Below the pieces are notes generated by a model. The model was given only the letters and a program-made list of their open reading frames with translations, searched no databases and was not told where the DNA came from. From RI-153 sp041391225 (GTDB lineage: Bacteria > Chloroflexota > Anaerolineae > Caldilineales > Caldilineaceae), in the NCBI GenBank assembly GCA_041391225.1, contig JAWKOL010000002.1:1-64000 (forward strand): a DNA stretch of 64,000 nt, given 5' to 3'. The translations under genes and the position numbers were made by a program. Positions 17,381-27,042 of this stretch are shown here, piece after piece. Each line of letters starts with the position of its first letter. The first letter of the stretch is position 1.

Positions 17381-18277
17381 ATGGCTGCCATTTCCGCTGA
17401 GCCAGGCGCGGTTGCGATCAAGCCCGAGTCGGCCACACGCTCCGAATGGGTGCAGGCGTGGCGACGCTTTCGCTCGAATCGAATCGCCGTGGGCGGCGCT
17501 GTTTTCATCATTCTGTTGATTGTGATTGCCTTTGCAGCGCCGATTCTGTCGCCTTACGATCCGCTGGAAAGCGTGCCGGGGATGCGCGGTGTGGCCCCAA
17601 GCCTCGCTCATCCTTTTGGATTTGATCACATCGGGCGTGATCTGCTGAGCCGTGTGCTGTATGGCTCGCGCGTGGCGCTGATCGTGGGCCTCTTCTCCAC
17701 CAGCATTTCCGTTGGGATCGGCATCCTGATCGGCGCCGCCGCCGGCTACTTCGGCGGCTGGATCGACACCGTGTTGTCACGTCTGCTGGACACGCTGATG
17801 GCCTTCCCCATCATCGCGCTGCTGGTGGTGCTGGCCGCGGTGCTGGGGCCAAGTCTGACGACCACGGTGGTGGTGATCGGCATCACCAGTTGGGCGCGTT
17901 TTGCCCGTGTCGTACGCGCGGACGTGCTCAGCCTCAAGGCCGAAGACTTCATCATGGCGGCGAAGTCGACCGGCGTCTCCAACTGGCGCATCATCATCCG
18001 CCACATTCTGCCCAACGTCCTCGGGCCGGTGATCGTGCTGGCCTCGCTGGGCATCGGCGGCATCATCATCCTCGAAGCGGCGTTGTCGTTCCTGGGGCTG
18101 GGGGTACGTCCACCTACGCCGTCCTGGGGCGGTATCCTCGCCGACGGACGCCCGCATCTGCTGCGCTACCCGCACATTTCGTTCTTCCCCGGGCTGATGA
18201 TCACGCTCACCGTGCTCGCCTTCAACTTCATGGGCGACGGGCTGCGCGACGCGTTGGATCCGCGACAGAAGACGTAG
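17381..18277 (+). CDS. ABC transporter permease, DppC type
   Basis: This 298-residue protein starts at ATG 17381 with GGGAAGGA 8 bases upstream, rather than at the in-frame codon at 17357. The N-terminal segment WRRFRSNRIAVGGAVFIILL and the motif LSPYDP are typical of DppC/OppC, as are HPFGFDHIGRDLLSRVLYGS and the EAA loop (LSLKAEDFIMAAKSTGVSNW). It forms the heterodimeric channel with the preceding permease. No ATP-binding subunit follows, so one must be supplied from elsewhere in the genome. Confidence 0.93.
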   Translation: MAAISAEPGAVAIKPESATRSEWVQAWRRFRSNRIAVGGAVFIILLIVIAFAAPILSPYDPLESVPGMRGVAPSLAHPFGFDHIGRDLLSRVLYGSRVALIVGLFSTSISVGIGILIGAAAGYFGGWIDTVLSRLLDTLMAFPIIALLVVLAAVLGPSLTTTVVVIGITSWARFARVVRADVLSLKAEDFIMAAKSTGVSNWRIIIRHILPNVLGPVIVLASLGIGGIIILEAALSFLGLGVRPPTPSWGGILADGRPHLLRYPHISFFPGLMITLTVLAFNFMGDGLRDALDPRQKT

Positions 18278-18332
18278 AATGAGGGATGATGGGGATGATG
18301 GGGTCGATCCCATCATCTCATCGCAACAATGT

Positions 18333-18746
18333 TCACCAAATACAGCGAACCGACGTCGATTTTGAGATTACGGGATCGTTGGTGATCAGGGGAGGTGCAT
18401 CGCGACAGCCGTCCCCGCAATCAGACGGTCAGTGTAACTCTGGGATGTCTTTGATGCCAGATGCATGTAGGATTATCGAGAGGGTGAGCGGACTCGGCAA
18501 ATAGGCCGACGTACTTGCAAGAAGTGAATCAAGCTCATCTACTGTGACAGTGATGCGACGACGTTCTGAGAGGTACAAAATCTCGGCAAAAACCATTGCT
18601 GGGATGTGGATGATCGCTTTACGATCAGCGAGCTGAAACAGGTGCCTGGCTCGTCCTCCCATCTGTCTTTTTCTTAGCTTGAGCACCAATCCCATCGTAT
18701 CGGTGACATACTCATTCTTTGGGATGCTTGGTGTCATAGTCAGCAA
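18333..18746 (-). pseudogene. VapC-like PIN-domain toxin, disrupted at the C-terminus
   Basis: From ATG 18746 the minus strand encodes a PIN-like start (EYVTDTMGLVLKL, with the first acidic residue), then AIIHIPAMVFAEILYLSERR (second acidic residue) and SGIKDIPELH, where a stop appears at 18429. Two one-base shifts recover the conserved PIN end: HDRLIAGTAVA (frame +1) and then APPLITNDPVI, followed by a stop at 18333. The active-site Asp in HDRLI lies beyond the stop. PIN toxins are RNA-cleaving enzymes neutralised by a co-encoded antitoxin. The gene overlaps the antitoxin frame upstream. Either it is decaying or the sequence has indel errors. Confidence 0.72.
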
Positions 18747-18955
18747 ACTCCTCTTCGAGGTGGTGCAGGGAGTCGGCGGATGCCTGCTTGAGATCGAGGT
18801 CGATCAACAGATTGTACAAGCTTTCGCTGTCTTGTTCAGATCGAAGTGTGCGCAGCCGCACAAAGTATACGAAATTCTGCGATCTCTGCCAGTGCAGTGT
18901 CTGGCAGTTCTTTGATGCCTTCGTTGATTAGCGTATGGTAATTGGTTGTTGTCAT
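18712..18955 (-). pseudogene. VapB-like antitoxin, frameshifted
   Basis: ATG 18955 opens MTTTNYHTLINEGIKELPDT, typical of short antitoxins paired with PIN toxins. The frame runs out at 18836. Dropping one T at about 18882 restores EFVYFVRLRTLRSEQDSESL, then a hydrophilic acidic tail ending HPKE at TGA 18712-18714, about 80 residues. The restored stop overlaps the toxin start region by about 30 bases, the usual arrangement of such pairs. Confidence 0.65.
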
Positions 18956-19011
18956 CTTTCCTCGCTTGCTACGCTTTCGCCACTGTCCACCATTATAGCA
19001 AAGGTGCAATC

Positions 19012-19932
19012 GTGCCGCATCTAGCACAACGAGATCAGATCGAACTGGAACATGCCCTCCGATCCGCCATCGCCTCCGTTGACGCCGAAATCAGCCTTTT
19101 CGCCCACCACATCGAAACCGGCGCGGAGATCGACATCGACGCGGATCGCTTCTATCCGTTGGCCAGTGTCCTTAAAATCCCGGTGCTGGTGGAAGCGTTC
19201 CGCCAGATCGGCCAAGGACGCTTTTCGCTGGACGACCGCTTCGAGTTGACCGTGGATGAGAAGAATGTGGGCAGCGGCGTGCTGCTCTTCTTCGACGACG
19301 GCCTGCAACCCACGCTGCGCGATCTGCTCACGCTGATGATCATCATCAGCGACAACACAGCTACCGACATGGTGATGCACCGCATCGGCGTCGAATCGAT
19401 CAACCGCACCATGCACGGCCTGGGGCTGACCGACATCCACGTCCCCATCACCATTCGCCAGATCTTCGACGACATGCTTGTGTCGTCCGATCCCACCCAG
19501 GATCTGCTTGAACTGGCCAAACAGCCACACAAACCCGACGGTGTCGCCTTCAGCCTCGGCCCAGAGAACAACGTGGGCACGCCCCGCTCCCTCACCCGCC
19601 TCGTCACCATGCTCTACAAGGGCGAAATCCTCGACGACGCCGGCCGCGACGGCGCCCTCGCCATCCTGCGCAAGCAGCAGTTGAACGACCGTCTGCCCCG
19701 CTTTCTGCCGCCAGGGACGCCCTGCCTACATAAGACCGGCACCCTCGGCCCCGTGCGTAATGACAGCGGCATCATCCACATCAACGACGACTCACACATC
19801 GCCGTCACCGTCTTCACCCGCTCCACCGCCGACATCGCGGACGATGACCGTGAGGCCAAACGCGCCCACACCGACGCCGTGGACGCCGTCTTCGGGCGGA
19901 TTGGGCGGCTACTTTATGATATTTACGATTGA
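19012..19932 (+). CDS. Class A beta-lactamase-like serine hydrolase
   Basis: The GTG at 19012 is chosen as start because AAAGGTG lies 6 bases upstream; the product is 306 residues. All class-A motifs are visible: S-x-x-K in LASVLKIPVL, S-D-N in IIISDNTATD, and K-T-G in CLHKTGTLGPV. There is no signal peptide, which is unusual for a secreted beta-lactamase, so it may act on intracellular amide or ester substrates. An omega-loop Glu is not obvious. The stop (IYD then TGA) falls in a TTACGAT/TGACGAT repeat whose inverted copy lies before the next gene. Confidence 0.85.
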   Translation: MPHLAQRDQIELEHALRSAIASVDAEISLFAHHIETGAEIDIDADRFYPLASVLKIPVLVEAFRQIGQGRFSLDDRFELTVDEKNVGSGVLLFFDDGLQPTLRDLLTLMIIISDNTATDMVMHRIGVESINRTMHGLGLTDIHVPITIRQIFDDMLVSSDPTQDLLELAKQPHKPDGVAFSLGPENNVGTPRSLTRLVTMLYKGEILDDAGRDGALAILRKQQLNDRLPRFLPPGTPCLHKTGTLGPVRNDSGIIHINDDSHIAVTVFTRSTADIADDDREAKRAHTDAVDAVFGRIGRLLYDIYD

Positions 19933-20048
19933 CGATTTCCCGTAGACACAGGATTTCCATCATGGGTCATGTACTTTTGCGACGCAATCAACCAATCTCA
20001 GCATCATGAACTCAACAAGAAATCGTCAATCGTCAATCACCAATCAGG
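19926..20048. repeat. Facing heptamer repeats between the beta-lactamase-like and M81 genes
   Basis: GATTGACGATTTC at 19928-19940 is the exact inverse of GAAATCGTCAATC at 20019-20031. The right arm continues as AATCGTC, AATCGTC, AATCACC, AATCAGG (20021-20048), and its last unit supplies the AGGA ribosome site of the M81 gene. Confidence 0.72.
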
Positions 20049-20057
20049 AATTCTCCC

Positions 20058-21563
20058 ATGAAACTCTTCATCGCGACCCTTGGCACCGAAACCAACACCT
20101 TTTCGCCCTTCATCACCAGCGCACAGACTTTTGAGGAGACCTACCTCACCCGTGGCGGCGGACACGGCGAGCAGCCGAATACCTTTGCCGTGCCGCTGGC
20201 GATCTGGCGGCAGCGCGCCGAGGCGCTGGGCTGGGAGGTGGTGGAAAGCCTGTGCGCCTTCGCCATGCCCAGCGGCGTGACGCTGCGTGCGCTCTACCGC
20301 CAATACAAAGAGGAGATCCTGGCCGATCTGCGCGCCGCCATGCCCGTGGACGCGGTGCTGCTCAACATTCACGGCGCCATGGTGGTGGAAGGTTTCGATC
20401 TCCCCATCGAGCAGACAGACGGCATCGACTGCGCCGACGCCGAAGGCGATCTCTTCGAGGCGGTGCGTGCCGTGATCGGACCGGAGATTCCCTTCGGCGC
20501 TGAACTCGATCTGCACTGTCACCTCACCGAGAAGAAGGTGCGCAACACCGACGCCCTCGTCCTCTACAAAGAGTACCCGCACACCGACTTCCCCGAACGC
20601 GCCGAAGACCTCTTCGAGATCATCAAAGCGGCGGCGGAAGGCAAGGTGCGCCCCGTGCAAAGCCTGCACGACTGCGGCGCGGTGGGCGTCTTCCACACCA
20701 CACGCGAGCCGATGCGCTCTTTCGTGGATCACATGAGCGCGCTGGAAGGCAAAGACGGCGTCCTTTCCGTATCGCTGGGTCACTGCTTCCCGTGGGCCGA
20801 CGTCCCCGAACTGGGCGTGCGCAGCCTGGTGGTGACGGACAACCGGCAGGCCAAAGGCGACGAGATCGCCGCCGATCTGTGTCGGCGCCTCAACGAGATC
20901 TACGACGCCGCCCAGCCACCCTACTTGAAGCTGGACGAAGCGCTGGATCAGGCGTTGGCGCTGGCCGAAGGACCCGGCCAAGGACCGATTGTCCTCGCGG
21001 ACGTGGCCGACAACGCCGGCGGCGGCGCGCCCAACGATTCCACTTTCGTGCTGCGCCGCGTGCTGGAACGCGGCATCGGCGACATTGCCTTCGCCAACTT
21101 CTGGGATCCGATTGCGGTGCAGCTTGCCATCGGCGCCGGCGAAGGCGCCACCATCGATCTGCGTCTGGGCGGCAAAATGGGGCCGATGTCGGGTGATCCC
21201 CTCGATCTGCGCGTAACGGTGAAGAAGATCGTGCGCGACGCCCGCCAGACGTTCGGCAAGCCGCCGCGCACGTCCAAGGGGCGTATGGGCGACGCCGTGG
21301 GCCTGCAACTGGAAAACGGCGTCGAAATCGGCATCAACTCGCTGCGCACCCAGTCCAGCAACCCCGACGGCCTCACGCAGATCGGCATCGACGCCCCCAA
21401 CAAGCGCTTCGTGGTGGTCAAGTCGATGCAGCACTTCCACGCTGGCTACGCGCCCATCGCCAAGGCGATCCTCTACGTGGCCGCGCCGGGCTCGATGGTG
21501 CCATACTTCGACCAGTTGCCGTACAAAATCGCCAACCGGTCCCTGCGCGGGATCGACGGGTAA
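20058..21563 (+). CDS. M81 family metallopeptidase (MlrC, microcystinase C type)
   Basis: This 501-residue protein opens KLFIATLGTETNTFSPF, the hallmark of the MlrC N-terminal domain (DUF1485). It carries LLNIHGAMVVEG, ELDLHCHLTEKKV and LVLYKEYPHTDF, which hold the presumed zinc-binding Asp/His residues. The C-terminal MlrC domain begins near PIVLADVADNAGGGAPNDST. The founder hydrolyses the linear tetrapeptide from microcystin; most relatives act on unknown peptides or amide compounds. No signal peptide is seen. It is followed by an M42 peptidase gene 34 bases downstream, suggesting a joint peptide-breakdown function with the ABC importer at 14.6-18.3 kb. Confidence 0.92.
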   Translation: MKLFIATLGTETNTFSPFITSAQTFEETYLTRGGGHGEQPNTFAVPLAIWRQRAEALGWEVVESLCAFAMPSGVTLRALYRQYKEEILADLRAAMPVDAVLLNIHGAMVVEGFDLPIEQTDGIDCADAEGDLFEAVRAVIGPEIPFGAELDLHCHLTEKKVRNTDALVLYKEYPHTDFPERAEDLFEIIKAAAEGKVRPVQSLHDCGAVGVFHTTREPMRSFVDHMSALEGKDGVLSVSLGHCFPWADVPELGVRSLVVTDNRQAKGDEIAADLCRRLNEIYDAAQPPYLKLDEALDQALALAEGPGQGPIVLADVADNAGGGAPNDSTFVLRRVLERGIGDIAFANFWDPIAVQLAIGAGEGATIDLRLGGKMGPMSGDPLDLRVTVKKIVRDARQTFGKPPRTSKGRMGDAVGLQLENGVEIGINSLRTQSSNPDGLTQIGIDAPNKRFVVVKSMQHFHAGYAPIAKAILYVAAPGSMVPYFDQLPYKIANRSLRGIDG

Positions 21564-21597
21564 CCCACAACTGCCGCCATCCACAAAGGAGCATACC

Positions 21598-22656
21598 GTG
21601 TCCGCCTACCCCAGCAATCACCCTGCGCTGACACTCTTTTCTGAACTGCTGGTGGCCGCGCCGTCGGGCCGCGAAGAGTGGATCGCCGAGATCGTGCGCC
21701 GCAAGCTGGACGAGTGGGGCTACGCCCACGAGACGGACCCCGCCGGCAATGTGCTGGTGCGCCTGCCCGGTGGCAAACCCGATGCTGCGCTCATCTGCTA
21801 CGCCGCGCATGGACGAGATCGGCATGGTCGTCACCGCCATCGAGGACGACGGCTCGCTGCGCGCCGACCCTTCCGGCGGCCTCTTCCTTGGAAGTTGGGC
21901 GAAGGACCGGTGGAGATCATCGGCGATGTGGTGCAATCGGGCGGACCGGTGATCGGCGTGCTCTCGATGGGGTCCACCCACGGCGGCGTCGGCGACAAGG
22001 CCGTCACCTGGCAGGACGTGCGTGTGATCACGGGGCTTTCGCCGGCGCAGTTGAAGGAACGCGGCGTGCGTCCAGGGTCTACAGCGGTGCCGGTGCAGTC
22101 GATGCGTGGCCCCGTCCTCTTCGGCCCGGTAGACGATCCCCTAGTGGCGGCGTGGACCTTCGACGACCGCATGGGCGTGGTGGCGCTGCTGCGTCTGCTC
22201 GAACGGCTGGCGCTGGACGATCTACAGCCGGTTCACCCCACGCTCATCGCCTTCACCATCCACGAAGAAGGTGGCGGCCAGGGCGCCAAGATCGTGGCCG
22301 ACCGCGAACGCCCCGAGATCTTCATCTCGGTAGACGGAGCGCCCATCCCCGCGGGAACGCCCTTGAAGATCGACGGACGCCCCGCCATCTGGAGCAAGGA
22401 TCGCCTTGTCCACTACGATCAGCGGCTGGTGCGCGCGCTGATGCACGCCGCCGAGCGCGCCGGCACGGAACTCCAGCCTGTGGTCTACGACGGCGCGGCC
22501 AGCGATGCCAGCCTCGTCTCCTACGCCGGGGGCGCGTACCGTGTGGCCTGCTTCGGCCATGTCCGCGAAAACAGCCACGGCTACGAAGTGGCGCGGCTGT
22601 CGGTGTTCGATCACATGTTGGAGACGCTGGTGGAATTCTTGACGACGGACGATTAG
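21598..22656 (+). CDS. M42 family aminopeptidase with an internally frameshifted segment
   Basis: GTG 21598 follows AAAGGAG. The 352-residue open frame carries M42 features: AAPSGREEWIAEIVRRKLDEWG, the PVDDPLVAAWTFDDRMGVVALL metal-site Asp segment, FTIHEEGGGQGAK with the catalytic Glu pair, and FGHVRENSHGYEVARL with the last His. Between about 21808 and 21891 the protein reads as Arg-rich nonsense. In the shifted frame the same DNA reads MDEIGMVVTAIEDDGSLRAD, the normal M42 block after the first metal His. Two small deletions (2 and 1 bases) that compensate each other explain it. As written, the first metal site is destroyed. Confidence 0.88.
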   Translation: MSAYPSNHPALTLFSELLVAAPSGREEWIAEIVRRKLDEWGYAHETDPAGNVLVRLPGGKPDAALICYAAHGRDRHGRHRHRGRRLAARRPFRRPLPWKLGEGPVEIIGDVVQSGGPVIGVLSMGSTHGGVGDKAVTWQDVRVITGLSPAQLKERGVRPGSTAVPVQSMRGPVLFGPVDDPLVAAWTFDDRMGVVALLRLLERLALDDLQPVHPTLIAFTIHEEGGGQGAKIVADRERPEIFISVDGAPIPAGTPLKIDGRPAIWSKDRLVHYDQRLVRALMHAAERAGTELQPVVYDGAASDASLVSYAGGAYRVACFGHVRENSHGYEVARLSVFDHMLETLVEFLTTDD

Positions 22657-22659
22657 GGC

Positions 22660-22862
22660 GAAGACAGAGAGATTTTGATCCACGAAGGCACACAAAGAAA
22701 CACGAAGGAAGACAGACAGACAAGAGGACACGGATTTCAGGATTACCAGGACAGCAGAGAGAAATAACGATCTGTCTTCATCTGAAAGTCCTGAAAATCC
22801 GCGCAATCCGTGTCCTTCTCTTCTCTCCTCTTCGTGTGTCTTCATGGAGCAATTCTGGATTT
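22660..22862. repeat. CACGAAG-type intergenic inverted repeat
   Basis: From 22678 the sequence reads CCACGAAGGCACACAAAG..., then GGACACGGATTTCAGGAT. The inverse follows: AATCCGTGTCC near 22805 and CTTCGTGTGTCTTCATGGA near 22840. A second copy occupies 47430-47575. Confidence 0.72.
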
Positions 22863-22863
22863 T

Positions 22864-24727
22864 CTACGAGGTGGCAACGTCTTCGGCGCGTCGCCCCTCG
22901 TCGGTCGTTCGTCGTCGATCTTCGATATACTCGATGCTCTGGTGTCGGAAATAGGTGCTGTACAGTTCGGCGTAGTGACCGCCCTGCGCCATGAGTTGAT
23001 CGTGGCTGCCCTGTTCGATGATCTGTCCTTTGCTGAGGACGATGATACGGTCCGCCGCTTTGACAGTAGAGAGGCGATGGGCGATGACGATGGAGGTGCG
23101 GCTGCTGAAGAGCAGATCGAGTGTGCGCTGAATCTGCGCCTCGGTGAACGGATCGATGCTGGCCGTGGCTTCGTCGAGGATGAAGATGGCCGGGTCCTGC
23201 GCCAACATGCGCGCGAGGACCACCAACTGGCGCTGGCCTAAGCTGAGGCGGCTGCCGCGCTCGCCCACGTCGGTTTGCAGGCCGTCGGGCAGGGTCTCCA
23301 GCCATTCGCCGTCCGCGATCTGGCGGGCGATCCGTTCCACTTCGGCGTCGCTCATCTCGGGTGTGGCGTAGCGGATGTTGTCGGCCACGGTCCCCTCGAA
23401 GAGAAAGGGTTCCTGGCTGACGATACCGAGCCTGCGGCGGTAGTCCTTGAGATCGAGGGTTCGAATGTCGCGCCCGTCTACCAGCAGTTGACCGGCCTGA
23501 AATTCGTAGAAGCGGGTGACCAGTTTGGCGATGCTCGATTTGCCGGCGCCGGTATGCCCCACCAGCGCGATGCTCTCACCGGGCTGGATGTGCAGATCGA
23601 AGTGGTTGAGCACCTGCTCCTTGTCGCTGTAGCGGAAGTTCACGTCGACAAATTCGATCTCGCCGCTCAGCTTGTCCACGGGGTTCTCGGCCTGCTGGAT
23701 CACCACCGGCGAGGCGTCGATCAGCGCGAAGATACGTTCCGTGGCGCTGAGACCGGCCTGAAATTGGCTCCAAAACGCCGAAAGCTGGATCATGGGGAAC
23801 CAGAAGCGATCCAGGCTGTTGATGAAGAGATACCACGACCCCACGCTGATGATTCCCAGCGAAACGCTGTAGCCGCCTGTGTAGAGCAGCACGGCAATCG
23901 CCAGCCCGCTGAAGAACTGCAACGTGGGGAAGACCAGCCCCAACACCACGCCACGCGAAACCTGGATGCCGTAACCCTGCGCGCTTGACATCGCGGAACT
24001 CGTCGAAAATGCCCTGTTCGCGGCGGAAGTTCTTGGCCACGTTGATGCCTGTCACCGCGCCCTGGATGCTGACGTTCACCTCGGCGATCACCCGCTGGCT
24101 TTGCTGGGTGATGTTGCGGGCGATGCCGCGGAAGAGATTCGCCACAAACAGCGCCACCGGCGCCATGCCCAGCACCAGCAGCGCCAGCCGCCACTCGATG
24201 CTCACCAACACCACAAACAGAACCACCGACAGCAGCAACTGGCTGAAGACGTCTGTCACCAGCACGGAGACGCGGCCGAACTCGTCGCTGTCGGTGGTGA
24301 TGCGGCTGACGATGCGCCCCGACTGGTACTTGTCGTAGAAGCTGAGATCGTGGTTCATGGCGGCGCGGAACGCGTCCTTGCGCAGGGCCAGCACCACATC
24401 GCCGATCAACATCGACGTGAGCAGACGACGCACCCAGTTGATCCCCCACACCGCCACGCCGAGGACGATCAACGCGCCCACCAGCACATAGAGCAAAAAC
24501 TGCGACACATCCGCGCCTTGCGCGTCACCGGCCAGCATCTCCACCCCGCGCGCCGCCAGGATCGGCACCCCGGCCTGCGCCGCCGAAAGCAACGTCACAC
24601 TGATCACAATGATCGTAAACCGCTTCAGCCAGGGGCGGAAGTAGCTTGCCAGTCGCCCCACCAGATCTTCGTTGGTATACGCTCGATCGTACGATTCCGC
24701 GTCCAACCCAGCCCGCAACATCCCCAT
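22864..24727 (-). CDS. ABC exporter, fused permease-ATPase (frameshifted)
   Basis: Two overlapping minus-strand frames make one half-transporter of about 620 residues. The N-terminal part from ATG 24727 holds a six-helix ABC exporter domain with SFYDKYQSGRIVSRITTDSD. The frame breaks near 23985 (REQGIFDEFRDV), and the second frame resumes with AQGYGIQVSRGVVLG. The ATPase domain has Walker A VGHTGAGKSS, Q-loop VSQEPFLFEGTV, signature LSLGQRQL (a Leu replaces the first Gly of LSGGQ) and Walker B AIFILDEATASID. The family exports lipids or drugs as dimers. The last dozen residues (EDRRRTTDEGRR) are encoded by a heptamer array, so they are probably not functional. Confidence 0.92.
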
Positions 24728-24807
24728 GAGAATTACCTTCTTGCTAGTGAGTTTTCATTGACTGAAGAGAGTGGGCGATCTCTTCGTGGAGCAATTATCG
24801 TCTGCCT

Positions 24808-26685
24808 TTACGTTACGGGCTCACCCACCGAATCCGCATCGGGCAGAATAGCGTCAAGCCCCTGGGTGATGGATGCCTGCGGGCGCGGCCGCGGGGCAAC
24901 TTCTTCCACGAGGCTGAGCAGCAACCAACCGGGTTGCGGCTGGAAAGGATCTTCCAGCGTCGCCACCTGCACCTCTTTGCCGCGGATCGCCATCAGCGGG
25001 ATGAACCCTTCCTGGTACTGTGTCTGGTAGTCGGCGTAGGTGAACTGATCTGTCAACGACGTGCGTTTGATCGCCGCACCGGAACGGAGCAGTTCGGCAA
25101 GGCGCTGATAGGTGACCCCTTCGGCGAAGAGCAGACGCCCAAGCGCGTAGCGGCTGGGGGCGCGGCTCTTGCTACGTTCGGCCATACTGCGCGGCAGCAA
25201 CTGGTACACTTCCGATGAACCGAATTCGTCCTGATGATGTCGACAGGCCAGAGCGTTGGCCTCGTCGTTGCTGGTCAGCGAGAGCAGCCGTCCAATGCCC
25301 GAGAGATCGATGTGATCCTCGGTGTACTCCGAAAGCACATTGCCGTAGTAGATATCCAACCCTTCCATGCGACCGGCGCGCACGTTGTCAAAATTGGTGT
25401 CTACCAGCCGCACAGTGAACCCTTCCGTTTGGATCGCTTTGGCCAGCATCCGCGCAAAGGGGTGTGCGCCCATGATCAGGAAACCTTGCGGATCGGCCTC
25501 GGCCACCCCCAAAAAACGGGCAAACGGCTTGGCGGTGAGTCCCTGCAACACCACCGTACCCACGATGATCAGAAAGACCAGCGGTTCGAGCACCTGTGCT
25601 TCGGTGTAGCCCAACTCCACCAGGCTGAAGGTGAAGATCGTTGTCACCGCTGCCGCCACGATACCGCGCGGCGCAATCCACGAAAGGAAGAGCCGTTCCT
25701 TGAAAGAGAGATTGCTGCCAATCGCGCTTGCCTGTAGCGACGCCGGGCGGATCACGAAGATCACCACCCCCAGCACCAACAGGCTGCGCCAATCCAGCAT
25801 CGCCAGCGTCGCCATCTCCACATTGGCGGCAAGCACGATAAACAACCCCGAAATAAAGAGAATGCTCAACTTCTCTTTGAAGTGCCAGATGGCCTGGAGT
25901 TGCTGCAAGTTGCGGTTGGCCAGGTACATGCCCATCACCGTCACCGCCAGCAGCCCCGACTCGGCCTGAAACATGTCCGAGACGGCGAACGCACCCACCA
26001 CCACCGCCAACACCACAATGTCGCGCAGATAATCGGGGACAAGATAACGTCGCAGCATCTGTTCCACGAGGACGCCGGCCACCAACCCCACCGCCAGCCC
26101 AATTAGGATGATCTCCAGGAAACCGAGCACGGGATTGGTGGCATGGGCGCCGCCGCCTTCGGCAACGATGTACTCGAAGACGAGCAGGGCGATCAACGCA
26201 CCCAGCGGATCAATCAAAATGCCTTCCCACATGAGGACAGACGAAATCTTGTGATTTGGGCGCACATTGCGCAGCAGCGGCGCGATCACTGTGGGGCCGG
26301 TCACGATGATTAAAGCGCCGAATAGGATCGACAGGCTCCACTCCAATTGCAGAATGTAGCGAGCAGACAACGCGCCACCCAGCCACGTAATCGCCGCGCC
26401 GACGGTGATCAAGTTACGCACCGTCCCCACCACAGCACGCGCTTCCCTCAAATTCAGCGTCAGCGCGCCTTCGAACAGGATAATGGCCACCAGGATCGAA
26501 ATCATGGGGAAGAACAGATCGCCAAACATGGCGCGCGGTTCCACCAGATGAAAGACGGGGCCGATCAAAAAACCCGACGCCAGCAACGGCAAAATCGCCG
26601 GCGTCTTCAAACGCCAGGCCAGCCACTGGCAGAATATGCCCAGCACCAGCAGCCCAGCCAGCATGATCAACGTATTATGTTCCAC
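24808..26685 (-). CDS. Cation/proton antiporter (CPA1 type) with TrkA-N domain
   Basis: GTG 26685 with AAGGGAGA upstream gives 625 residues; the in-frame upstream ATG (26745) lacks a ribosome site. About twelve transmembrane helices span residues 5-390, including the transport core ILFEGALTLNL and LMWEGILIDPLGALIALLVFEY, with the conserved Asp. A TrkA-N-like Rossmann domain follows (GFLIMGAHPFARMLAKAIQT, about residues 405-520), then a short C-terminal domain possibly like TrkA-C. It likely exchanges Na+ or K+ for H+ at the cytoplasmic membrane under nucleotide control. Confidence 0.9.
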   Translation of the reverse strand: MEHNTLIMLAGLLVLGIFCQWLAWRLKTPAILPLLASGFLIGPVFHLVEPRAMFGDLFFPMISILVAIILFEGALTLNLREARAVVGTVRNLITVGAAITWLGGALSARYILQLEWSLSILFGALIIVTGPTVIAPLLRNVRPNHKISSVLMWEGILIDPLGALIALLVFEYIVAEGGGAHATNPVLGFLEIILIGLAVGLVAGVLVEQMLRRYLVPDYLRDIVVLAVVVGAFAVSDMFQAESGLLAVTVMGMYLANRNLQQLQAIWHFKEKLSILFISGLFIVLAANVEMATLAMLDWRSLLVLGVVIFVIRPASLQASAIGSNLSFKERLFLSWIAPRGIVAAAVTTIFTFSLVELGYTEAQVLEPLVFLIIVGTVVLQGLTAKPFARFLGVAEADPQGFLIMGAHPFARMLAKAIQTEGFTVRLVDTNFDNVRAGRMEGLDIYYGNVLSEYTEDHIDLSGIGRLLSLTSNDEANALACRHHQDEFGSSEVYQLLPRSMAERSKSRAPSRYALGRLLFAEGVTYQRLAELLRSGAAIKRTSLTDQFTYADYQTQYQEGFIPLMAIRGKEVQVATLEDPFQPQPGWLLLSLVEEVAPRPRPQASITQGLDAILPDADSVGEPVT

Positions 26686-26990
26686 AACAGTCTCCCTTCG
26701 GTATGTGGGGTCGATTTTGGGGGTAGGGATAGTCCAGTCGGCCATCCATGCGCATGGTCAAACCAGGTGCAGACCCCAGATTGCGTGGTGAAGTAGAGAA
26801 AAGCGCCAAGACAGGTGCAGAGGACGGCAGTAGTGGGCGAGAAAAGGTTCAATGTTCTCCTTTGGCGTGCAACTTGAAACCGAAATCCTGCTTGCTGGAG
26901 ACAGTGTACCGCCATTGACACGCGTCGACAAGCCCATTTCGGCGCAGCAACAAACCCAATCACCAATCACAATTCACCAATACCCTCTAT

Positions 26991-26998
26991 GCTATAAT
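26991..26998 (+). promoter_or_regulatory. Candidate -10 element for the Cys-rich gene
   Basis: GCTATAAT carries a consensus TATAAT at 26993-26998, 45 bases before ATG 27043. No convincing -35 hexamer is seen. The rest of 26746-27042 holds nothing recognisable. Confidence 0.5.
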
Positions 26999-27042
26999 GG
27001 ATGGCGTTGTGTTTTCAGCGTGAAATGTTCCAGAGATCCCCC

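Noticed and set aside
20037..21584. Long minus-strand open frame of about 515 codons opposite the M81 peptidase gene
   Set aside because: It is the antisense shadow of a well-conserved protein in high-GC DNA; its product is Arg/His/Gly-rich without family features.
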